This document shows, piece after piece, positions 33,380 through 55,400 of a stretch of 64,000 nt of DNA. This DNA comes from Bombyx mori. Its lineage: Eukaryota; Arthropoda; Insecta; Lepidoptera; Bombycidae. The stretch's first letter is position 1; each line of letters starts with the position of its first letter. Where the stretch lies: assembly GCF_030269925.1 (NCBI RefSeq), contig NC_085123.1:7998001-8062000 (forward strand), in the 5' to 3' direction. Below the pieces are notes generated by a model. It was not told the DNA's origin, did not search any database, and saw nothing but the letters and a program-made list of their open reading frames with translations. The translations under genes were made by a program, and so were the position numbers.

Positions 33380-33560
33380 TTAACAATATAATCTTATACA
33401 TATATAATCTGAATCTCGGAAACGGCTCCAACGATTTTCATAAAATTTATTATACAGGGGATAGCGGGGGCGATAAATCGATCTAGCTACGATTTATTTT
33501 CAGAAAATGTTGTTTTATTCGTGTTTTCAATAATCAACTCTTCCCGACATCTATTGGCGA
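33380..33560 (-). repeat. Helitron-like scrap
   Basis: Contains CTCGGAAACGGCTCCAACGA and GGGCGATAAATCGATCTAGC, phrases of the same broad class of AT-rich elements as those ending GGGTCGCTAG. Boundaries are unclear, and the strand is a guess. Confidence 0.4.
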
Positions 33561-34916
33561 ATAATAATACTATTTTTCTTAATTGAGGCCAACTAACCGC
33601 TTTAGACACAACAAGATCATCATCATCTAGTTAGTTGACTGTAAAACGCAATACTAATCGTGTTCATGTCATCAAAATGTAAATTGGAAATAAGAAATTT
33701 TTATTTGTATAAGCAATTACACCAAAAACTAATAAATTAATTAATGTAAAACCATTAATATAAATAATATGAATAATGCTTTTCATTATTTAAATTCATT
33801 AAATATAATAATAGTATTATGCACTCACTATGCAATAGTTTTAAAATTCTATTCTATTTTTGTATCACTTTTCATGAGATCAACTTAATAGATTCATCAG
33901 AAAAAATTTAAAATGGCAATACTTTGATTTGATCACTTACATTATTAAGTAGCCTAATCTATTTTATACACTGCAATGATTTTAAGTCCTAATTTAACGA
34001 ATGGTCATGTAAAAAAATCTGCGCTATTCTGCACTTTTCAATTTATATTTCATAGGTATACTTTATTATTTATTAAGCTGCAATCCGCACATTACTAATT
34101 GTTGTAAAAATGTTAAAGATGGACACACTTTTTGTATGATTGAAAAATCAAAAATTTTACAATTTCAATTTTTAGCGGTGCCGTCAAATAGATTAAGCTA
34201 AGGAACCATTTTTGGTTTTATTACATCACTGCACATAAAATATTTTAGGATATAAAAAGTACTGCTCAAGTTCATTTAATTTTGGCCAAAAAAAAAATCA
34301 GATACCATTGAATCCAAACGTGTTTTAAGACGATACAAATATTTATATTGCACCTTATTCATAAAGATACTACAATCTCTACATACCTAGTCACTCTAGG
34401 ACGCGGGTCTGTAATTCGAAATACGGACCTGATATTACCTTTTATTTGAAATTTAATATAGAATAGTAGTATAACTAAAAAAAATTAATATTTCTAAGTC
34501 TTTTCTTTTCTTTGTATGAACAAAGAATTCCTTATAAAGATAATTTTCAACTACTTATAGACGGGCTATTAACATAGAAATCTTTACTCGTTATCAAGAA
34601 ACGATGACAATGTATCAATTTTATTAGTTTGGCGTAACAATAGACCAAGGTCATCGCGATAAAAACAAATGGTTAGTTTCTAGTTCGACTTGCTATTTTA
34701 GTTACTCTATATTGACTTCTTAATGCCTTATTTAATTTCGTAAACGCTCATTTAACATAAGTCTGTCCTCTCATAATTATTATTATGAATTATAAAAATA
34801 ATATGGTCTGGCGTATTATTTTTTACGTATGGCAACAAAATAAGATAACTTATTTTACGAACGTAAGTAATAAACATACATATTTGTAAGCTACAAAAGA
34901 GATCTATTCTAAGCGT

Positions 34917-46169
<11,253 letters not shown>

Positions 46170-47164
46170 ATTGTATATTATTTATGTATACAGTCCTGGT
46201 GCCAGGTTCCTGTTTTTGTTGTTTGCCAGCTGAAACATTGTATTAAGGTAAATAAAATAGGATGCATTTATTACATAAATGTGTAATTTTTATTTTGTGA
46301 GCTGCCAGTTATCAAATTGATTGCTGATTTTTGTTTATTACTTACTACCATACTACATAGTGTGCAACCCAATTGATTTATGTTCATTTATACAATGTTT
46401 TTATTCATAGTTAATTAAGATGTACATACACAGTTAAATTAAAAATATATGAATAAATTTGTTAGTTTTTATAAAGAAATAAAATCTTACCATTTGGTCA
46501 AATCTATTTGTTGATTCTGAATTCTTTATTTTATTCACATGACAGCAATTTCGAATGAAAACTAAATTAAAAAAATATAAACAAAGGATGATTGTGTAAA
46601 CGGCATCACAGAATTTGTATAATAATATATTTATGTAGGTGTGCAAAATCAGGTGTTCAAACTGAACTAACATTAAAATTAGAAACGAATAATCGACGAA
46701 TGTTATTTTCTAAATAACTGTTATTTGTTCCATTTTTTTACCATTAAAAATTCTTTCTCGGTTTGTAGTTATATTTTACTCTGAAAAAGATTATTGTAGA
46801 TTTTACCCGGTACTCTACCTTTTCGAACAATAAAATGTAATGTCTCGTAAAATGTTAATAAAATAATCTGTAACAGAATTTAAACTTATTTGGAATTCAT
46901 AACACCGATGTAATCAAATTAATATCGCATCAGACATCGCACTCGCAGATTCTTAAAAGTGATCTATGTGCAGATTGATAGTTTGAAATTTATTTTGACA
47001 TTGACAACGTGACATTTTAGTTTGTCACCATTCAAAAGAGAAATTTTGTCACTGCTTTTTAGTTTAGTACCTATATAGGTAGGTACGTTACTAACCTACG
47101 TACCTACTTGCCTTAAACTTAGAGATCTAAAATATTAAGTGTGTATATATTATCTATACATAAA

Positions 47165-47520
47165 GACTTTATGGCGGGAATGCGAGGAGCCAAGTTTTGT
47201 GAATTGTTGTATTTTGTTATTTTAGTGTTTCTTCATGTTTAAATGTGTCATAGCAGTAGTTTATTAAAGTGGAAATACGTGACAAAGCTGCTGGACCTAT
47301 TTTTTCGGATTCTTTCAAAAAGTCGACTGAAAATGTTTTCTAAATGGTAGTTAACATTTTAGTGATAATTTATTTCACCCGATCTCATCTCGTTCTAATT
47401 AATTTCATCCCAAGTATCAATGATCAAAGTCTTAAATTAATCTTCTAAGTCTAAGTCTTAATTAAGAGCAAATTAAAAGACTTGGCTTAAAGGTCTCGTT
47501 ACCAGACCATAAAATCTTCA
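47165..47520 (+). mobile_element. GGGAACGCGAGGAG repeat family, diverged copy
   Basis: Begins TTTATGGCGGGAATGCGAGG, contains TTTCTTCATGTTTAAATGTG and CAAAAAGTCGACTGAAAA, and ends AAGGTCTCGTTACCAGACC. Confidence 0.7.
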
Positions 47521-47829
47521 AAAATAAGTAGGTAAATAAGTTCGTATGCTAGGTAGGTAGATAGTAATGGTTAATTTATTTTTTTGAGGTGGTGCTATTT
47601 TAAAACATTGTATTTTGATAAGTTTTATGGTAATTTGTAATACAAAATAAAAAAAATACTCTATATACCAGAGATCCAAGCATTCTATGGTGATAACTAA
47701 ATACCGAGAAGATATACACATGGATAAATTAATTTCTATTGCTGTAGCAATATTGTGAGAATGAGAATGAGACAAAAATATTAGTTAATACTTCACAATC
47801 CATCTTAAGTCGATGTGCCTTATCACGAT

Positions 47830-48066
47830 GGAACTCCATGACTACCTACTATCGCCGGCTACTCCAGCCTTTCAACCGAAATGCATTACTAGTGGTGAGC
47901 TCCACCCATGCAACAAATAAAAAATTAATAAAACTTCACGGCAAAAATAGATAGAGCAGTGGAACTATGTATGATTTTTGCGAGTTTAATTTTTATTACA
48001 CGATGTTATTTCATCACCGTAGAAATAATTCGTTTGCTAAGTACGTATTTAATTAGAAAAAATGGT
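47830..48066 (-). mobile_element. Bm1 SINE, strongly diverged
   Basis: Recognisable by CCTTTCAACCGAAATGCATTAC and by GTTTAATTTTTATTACACGA, the part next to the tRNA-like head. About 50 bp near 47896-47935 is out of register, so the copy is rearranged. Confidence 0.6.
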
Positions 48067-48652
48067 ACATACAGACCAAGCTAAGTTTGCACCTCGCATC
48101 GATTACGTCACACTGGCGCTTAGGTATGGTCTGAAAAAAGGATTCGCTATGACTTTAAAAATGTAAAAAAATGTTTGTTAGAATTTACTTTGCATTTATT
48201 ATTTTTAACAATAGTACATTAGAATATAGCAATATTGGGTTTTTGTATTAAGACCATCCGGGCGTTCTTGCATTTTTTAAATTTGTATCCCAATTGCTAG
48301 TAATAATTTTCCTTTAAGTTTCTTTTTCAGGATTATGTTTCTCCCTTCACTGTATATCACCTTTCCTTTCATTTTGTTACCCACAACAATCCTTCCAGCA
48401 GAAGCCGAAGCGGGCTGATGTTTAGTTATATTATTGGACTATTTTTGTTAAGTTTTTGTTGAACTGTTGTTACTGACCGCTTAACGTTCTTTTTTTTTAC
48501 TTCGAGAGGATTGTTGTGGGTAACAAAATGAAAGGAAAGGTGAGATACAGTGAAGGGAGAAACATAATCCTGAAAAAGAAACATAAAGGAAAATTATCAT
48601 CTTAATTAACGCATTCCAGCGAGGTGCAAACTTAGCTTGGTATAGTTGTACC
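48064..48652. mobile_element. Fold-back element with nested inverted repeats
   Basis: Outer arms 48064-48097 and 48619-48652 are inverted copies (shared CCAAGCTAAGTTTGCACCTC). Inner arms 48305-48393 and 48507-48595 are 89 bp each and nearly perfect inverted copies (for example TTTCATTTTGTTACCCACAA). The loop of about 113 bp is GC-richer at its left edge. No reading frame is present. Confidence 0.75.
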
Positions 48653-48656
48653 TAAT

Positions 48657-48790
48657 GTGCTTAGTGCGAGTTTTTTAACGTTCTCGATAGCGTAAAAGTT
48701 AATTGAAAGTTGTATGTACTTGGAACGTATGTTTGCCGCTAGGGGCTCTGTTTCAATTGTAAACAAATGTGAGCTAACTTACGCTTTGTG
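48657..48790. mobile_element. Palindromic MITE, copy 5, right end missing
   Basis: GTGCTTAGTGCGAGTTTTTT ... GCGTAAAAGTTAATTG, centre GTTTGCCGCTAGGGGCTCTG, then GTGAGCTAACTTACGCTT where it breaks off. It starts 4 bp after the fold-back element. Confidence 0.75.
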
Positions 48791-48864
48791 TTTCTATTAT
48801 ATCGTATCGCATTTTTATTATTATCCCAATATCTATTAATAGCTTTAATTTATTTTAATTACAA

Positions 48865-49078
48865 CTAGCGACCCGCCCTCGCTTCGCTTCGGAAACTGTA
48901 ATTTATTATTGATTTCTCCACTATTTAATGGATGTTATTATACATATAAACCTTCCTCTTTAATCATTCCGTCTATTAACAAAAACCGCATCAAAATCCG
49001 TTGCGTAGTTTTAAAGATTTAAGCACACATAGGGATATAGGGACAGAGAAAGCGACTTTGTTTTTTACTATGTAGTGA
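48865..49078 (-). mobile_element. Helitron-like repeat, 214 bp, copy 2
   Basis: Reverse-orientation partner of 44538-44751 with the same ends, 4.1 kb away. Confidence 0.65.
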
Positions 49079-49483
49079 TAAAACTTCATTCAAGAATGAA
49101 GTATCTGAGTAATATTATTTTTTTACTTTATGTTTTGCAGCCGAGTTGTTTTCTGTGAAGAGAATAAATTGCTAGATACTCATAATTTTTCCAATCAACT
49201 TTATTTCAGATGTTTCTTTCGGAAATATTTTATTATAATTTTACAATCAACATCTTATATTAATATTTACATTAATGTCACACAACAAGCATACATTTAT
49301 AACCTAATTGTTACAAAATATATTAACAAAAGAAGCTTAAATAGCTTATTAGAAACAAATCTCGTATAAAAACTACATGCAAGTAGTAAACTTTATACAT
49401 TTAAATTAATTAAACTATATTTTGTACTTATCAGACTTGGAATGGTAATTATGGAAATCCATAAGGGTAAAAGTCATAAAAAA

Positions 49484-52400
49484 TCATAGTTCAGTGGTGA
49501 GTTCATCTTGAGGCCGCCTCGTCATTTCGAATAGTTCATCTTCTAGCCATACACTTTCACGTCTCACAATGGGTCTCCTCTCCCAATGATCGGAGAGGAC
49601 TATTGCTTCGCGTTCTATTTGGGAGTAGCTCGGTGGTCTGACGTCATTCCATTCGGACTGATTTTCTGATACTTTATCTATATTGCTGTCGTATGATGTG
49701 GGGGAATATGACGGTGGTTTAAAAGTGGAAAACGACTGTTGCGTTGTTTCCGAGTCAGAGCTGTGACTCGGTGGCGTTGGTAAGACATTTACGAGTTGCC
49801 CTGCTTGTGGCTGTTGTCTGTTGCGACTGTACCTTTTAAGAATTCTGTGGATGAATAAAAATTACATAGTGTAAAAAAAAAGAAATCCTTCGATTTTTAT
49901 GATTATTAAAAAAAAAGTCTACTTAACACGGTTTATGGTTTTATTAAAAAATACTAGTATTATATGCTTAGCCCTTGGCGTGGAGCCATAGATATTCTGC
50001 GCAGAATTGAAATGAATAAAAAAACATTTGGTGTATGTTTTTATTTATATCTATTAAGTATTATATGATCATCTTCATTGCGTAATTGCCTACTGATAAA
50101 CATTTGCATAACTACTTTATACGAGTTATTTCGTTACAGAGCCAATCTTGTCTAGTTGTAATTCGTGATCATTCTTAGGAATGGCTCAATAGATCTGGTT
50201 ACAAAATAACAATTATTTGTGAGGGTGGCTTGTCTATATCTGCTATGAATCAATCATGATTATGGTTGAGAGTGTAATAGAGCTGTTATTCAAAATCCTA
50301 CGCGCAATAATATATTATTGAGATCTCGGCTGTCCTTATTAGCCAAAGTGCAATTAATTTTGTCTACGGTCTCAGTTTATATTTAAGACAAGCTGGTTTA
50401 AGATAGTTAATAAAAACTTTGTCTATAATGAGATTAAATTACCGTTCAGCCCAACTGGCGAGACGTGGCCATTCTTCCGGCACCACTGGTACGTGTTGTT
50501 TGTTTAACAATATAAGCAGCTTCGCCAGATCACTCAGTATGCAACTGTAAAGAATAGATAACTAAATATAGACACGAGCAACTCAATTACTTAACGTAAA
50601 TAAACACGAACATGTGCACCGATATCGTGCTAGTAGAGGGTTTTTTGGGCCACCTTGCTCCCCGTTTACGGGAACTGATTTATTATTAGTTACACCAATG
50701 TTCCCGTGAGCAAAAAAAAAGCTACAAAAACTATCGGAATCGCCAAGTTTTTGTTCGGTCGTTAGAACTGAGAATATAGCCAGTTTGGTACCGTTACGGT
50801 ATTTTAGACTGTGCTTGAAATTAAATCGACCAATGATGGATTCGATTTGTGAAAGGCTTCCGAATCTAGGCTATTGCAATTTATATGTTTATAAAATTCG
50901 TTCACCACTCCTTGCGAATTGTTTACCTAAGTTGCACGATTAAGGAATGAGCTGCCTGAGAAGTCAGAAGGAAACGAATAAAGTAATTATATTAGTCGAA
51001 CTATACTCTTAGATCACGCTTAATAAATTTTGGAGTAATTTTATTGGTGTATTTTAGCTTTAATTGTTTTAATTAGTAATAGGACATTGTCTTCTGTTTA
51101 GGTTTTGCAGGAAAGCAAATGAATGAGTTTTAAAGACTAACGGTCATACATAGAATTTTCTTAAACTTTCCAATATAATCATCTCCTTTTTACCCGTTTA
51201 TAGGGCTTTAGTTACCCCACCTACACCAGACCATGTACCCTGAGCTTTCTTTAATTTTATTATAATCAGTTATCGGTTGATTGTCTTTTGGGAATCAATG
51301 AGCTACATACATCTCGGATGCTTCAGAAACTTTTTCAGAGTGACTATTGAAAAATAGGACCATGCATAAAATATTTATTATCCACGTAAATATATGTATA
51401 TATTTTGAATTGAGCAACAGTTTTACAGAAGATTATGAAAACGGAGCTATAGATAGTATTCAGGGTTTTATTATAAGCTATTGTTATATTTTTTATTTAT
51501 TTATTGCTTAGATGGGTGGACGAGCTCACAGCCCACCTGGTGTTACTGCTTCCGGCAGAAATAGGCAGGGTGGTGGTACCTACCCCTGCGAATTCCCAAG
51601 AGGTTCTACCACCAGTATAAAAATATATTAATAATCACAACAATGTATGTATTATATTATACAATTTATTTAGTTCATGTTACCTGTAAGCCATTGCAGC
51701 GTCGTTGTTTCCGAGCTGATAAAGTTCTCGCACCTGGTGCCTCGTGTGATTCAATATCGCTAGGAGTGTGTAGGCATGAGGCTGTAATAAATGAAAATAG
51801 CATAATTATAAATTCCTGCCGTATTCCCAAAATAGGATTGTCGAAATACAATAGCTTTCGTTTCTAAACGTTAGGTATCTAGGTTTTTTTTCGTTTTTGA
51901 TGTTAGTAAGTTAGTTTCTGTTATTAAAATGGTTTAATGACCGCCACGGTAGTTTCGATGAAGTAATGAGTGCCCCTGAGCATTGGACCGAGAGTCATGA
52001 CACAGGTTTTGGGGTCAAATGGCCATGAGTTATTTATTGCCGATAGTTTATTTACTATTTTTGTAACCATTTTCCTATTACTATTTATTATTAAACTATA
52101 TATTATATATTATTATTAAATGGTATGTCATAAGATGATGTATGTGCCATGTCTGTTTCATAAATAACAAAGTAATACGTTTACGATTGAAGAAATGAGA
52201 ACGAATTGTGAAATGTCTTGTCTAGGTTGATGAAAGTCAATTTCAATATCGAATGTGAGAATTTTGTTCGTGGTAATCAAGTTTTCTTATTGTATTAGCG
52301 CTATTTTATGCCACTGCTCTACTAATCGAATGGCAAAGATGTTACACAAGTAGACTAATGTAATGGTTAAGTTATCGCTACTACTAGTATTACTATACTA

Positions 52401-55400
52401 GCATACCTAAATGAGGAAATGCGGTTCTAGTACCTTTTTTTTTTTTTTTTTTTTTCGTGCCGGTGGCCGAACCTTCTACTAGGTCCCCGCGCCTAGGGGG
52501 CGCGCGGGGTATGTGAGACTCAACGTGTGTTAAGTGTTTACTGAAACGGTTAGATGATCTAATCTAACGTGAATACTGCCGCCCTTATTACCTTAACTTA
52601 ATTTTGTTAGATAGGCAAAGGAGATCACAGATGAATAATTCTAAGTGGTTACTGAAGTCATAGACAATATGCAACCCCCAGAATATGTTGAGAGTTATGA
52701 TGAAGTATTGTTTTTTTAGCGGTCATTCTATAATTCAGTGATCGTCTTGAACGACGGTGGTGGCCGCTCATGCTGGTCTACCTAAAATATACTACGAGGA
52801 GTATTGTGAAGTCGTTTCTTTTATTGGATTAGTACATGCAGTAGTTCATAAATTTACAAGACAACTTAAGAAAACTAACAAGTATCAACGTTCTACCTCC
52901 TGTTTAAGTCAATTCTATGTAAAAAGCACGGTATGTGTTTTCGCTAAATTTCATTGAAATCTACGAAGTAGATTAGAACCCTAACATTTTCAAAGTGATA
53001 GAAAAACCGGCAGTACTTATATAAAAAAGTAGTTTAATAAATTGGTGATTTTAGGCAGGTGCTATTTAAATAAAAGAAATTGATTGTGTATGACTTGTTG
53101 ATCGATATGTGGAAGCGTGAATCTGCCTCGCACATGGGGTTTCCGTGACACAAATAGTAACTACATGTTTGAGCTTGTATAAACCGGAGCACACTTGCTC
53201 GAGCGCATTGGGGCTTGTTGTTCCGTGGATTCCGCATATGCAGTGTACGGTATTAATTATCTATCTATATATATATAAAAATGAATTTCTGTTCGTTAGT
53301 CTCGCTAAAACTCGAGAACGGCTGGACCGATTTGGCAAATTTTGGTCTTGAATTATTTGTGGAAGTCCAGAGCAGGTTTAAAAGGTAAAAAAGTATGAAA
53401 ATGCTCGGAATTAAATAAAAATAACAATTTTGTTCCCCCCCCCCCCCCCCCGTCGGACGGATTCCTTTTGTTTGTTTTAAGTTTAATTTATACAAAAGTT
53501 TAGGTCTTTTATTTATCGATTGCGGCACTACGAAGTTTGCCGGGTCAGCTAGTAACTTAATAAGTTTAACTTCTAAAACGTTACCTCGAAGCTTCCTCGA
53601 CTAAAACGTTATTATTGATCATCTCGAGGAATCCTTAGAATCGTTATTTTTAGTAATTTATTTATTATTTTTTGTTGTATCTCAGTCTTTGTTTTAGCAA
53701 GTCACGATCTAGAGGTGAAATTGCTGGGTGAAATTTAGAGGATTCCTTACATTTTCTTTCATACATTTTAATATTATAAGATAGATAAGTAGTGTACTTA
53801 TGTAGTATCAGTATTTCATCGTTGTGTTAGCAAATGATGCTCACAAAATGAAGTAAAAAAATCGTTAAATATATTGATTGGATTGACATCAGCTGGACTG
53901 CACTCTCGTTGTTGACAACACATTGATAAAACAAAAATACAAAACTACTAACTAATATTAACACGACCTATTAGAATTATCTGTTCGGTTTGAAACTGTG
54001 CAAGCGAGAGTAGAAGTAAATCATGGCCATAGCGTACGTCCGGCCTCGTCACTTCGTTCGAGGAAAAATGTCGAGTGGCGCTAAGTAAACGACTTTAATT
54101 TCCAACTAAGAATACCGATTTACTCAAATCGGAGTCGAGTTAGTTTCAAGGTAACACGCCTTAGAATAGGGTTGCTTGGTTATCGTTACTTTTTTTTTTT
54201 GCTTTGATGGGTGAACGAGATCACAGCCCACCTGGTGTTAAGTGGTTACTGGAGCCCATAGACATTTACAACGTAAATGCACAACCCACCTTGAGATATA
54301 AGTTCTAAGGTCTCAGTATAGTTACAACGGCTCCCCTATCCTTCAGACCGAAATTACTACTTCACGAAATAGGCAGGGCGGTGGTACCTACCCGCGCGGA
54401 CTCACAAGAGGTCCTACCACCAGTAAAGTACTTACACGTAAGCAATCAAGTTGTTTGTGGAACTCCCGTAGTCGCGTGTCGTCGTCGTGGTTCGTACGCT
54501 GGGGCAGCGGTTGCGCTTGGGCACGCGCGTTGTTCCTGCAACGAGCGTACGCAGCCGCTGCTGCGACCAGCGCGACACACAGTACGGCACCACACGCGCC
54601 TCCGACCAGCAGCTGTGTTGTAAGATTAATGCATTGAATTTTTTATTTATTGCTTAGATGGTTGGACGAGCTCACAGCCCACATGGTGTTAAGTGGTTAC
54701 CGGAGCCCATGGACATCTACAGCGTCAATGCGCCACCCACCTTGAGATATAACTTCTAAGATCTCAGTATAGTTACAACGGCTGCCCCACCCTTCAAACC
54801 GAAACGCATTACTGCTTCACGGCAGAAATAAGCAGGGCGGACTCACAAGTTTTTCGTAAGACATCAGTTTACAGCTCAACAGAGGCTCAGCGGTCGTAAA
54901 CGCTGCATAATCAATGACACCGTCCGTACTGAGACACGTGGCCCAATTCTTAGTTGCATTGGAATAAAGGTTTATACTACACTTCAAACGGGAAGCTTTG
55001 CGGTGGTCGTCGCGAGCATGAGCTATATCATAGTAGGTACCTAATGATTCAGTTAATCAAGTGTTAGGTTATCCATGGAGTTTATTACATAGGAAATTAA
55101 CTGTATCTGATTAACAGAAGCGTCCGTGGCGGAATATGTATAGCGATTGATGGATTTATATTTAATTATTTAAGTCTTACGGCAGATATCAATTTTTTCT
55201 TATATGGTATCTTCTATCTTATATGGAAATGGGGACAGTTGCACTCAGCGCTAAATGCGTCACCTTGTATTGGTTGATTTCAGTCTCGTTCAATGTTCGG
55301 ACGCGAGTTGTTCAGCAACAAAGAACTTTAGTCGGTTGAATTTCGATATGCATATGCCCCACTTACTGCTTCAATACGTACGCGTAAGTATTTTACGACC

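Larger units (their letters stand above)
29046..34916. other. Gene-free intergenic stretch
   Basis: Between the 3' ends of Luc7 and PHTF I see no exon with a family or codon signal. It holds a Bm1 copy (29452-29672), a 1.57-kb TIR-like element (31318-32885), a tRNA-derived SINE (33021-33152), a Helitron-like scrap (33380-33560) and otherwise AT-rich unique-looking sequence. Confidence 0.6.
46170..49483. other. Upstream of PHTF: probable 5' UTR exon and repeats, no coding gene
   Basis: A CAG acceptor at 46229-46231 (minus strand) makes 46228-46170 the likely start of a spliced 5' UTR exon. Farther up are a GGGAACGCGAGGAG-family copy (47170-47520), a worn Bm1, a fold-back element, a MITE and a Helitron-like repeat. 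The small open frames (46434-46673, 47518-47775) carry no family signal. Confidence 0.5.

Noticed and set aside
46434..46673. 79-residue hydrophobic minus-strand ORF upstream of PHTF
   Set aside because: Phe/Ile/Tyr-rich translation is typical of AT-rich non-coding DNA; the PHTF start is securely placed at 46169.
54381..54637. Plus-strand frames opposite the membrane-protein TM exon
   Set aside because: Complement of the minus-strand exon, which has proper splice sites and phase.
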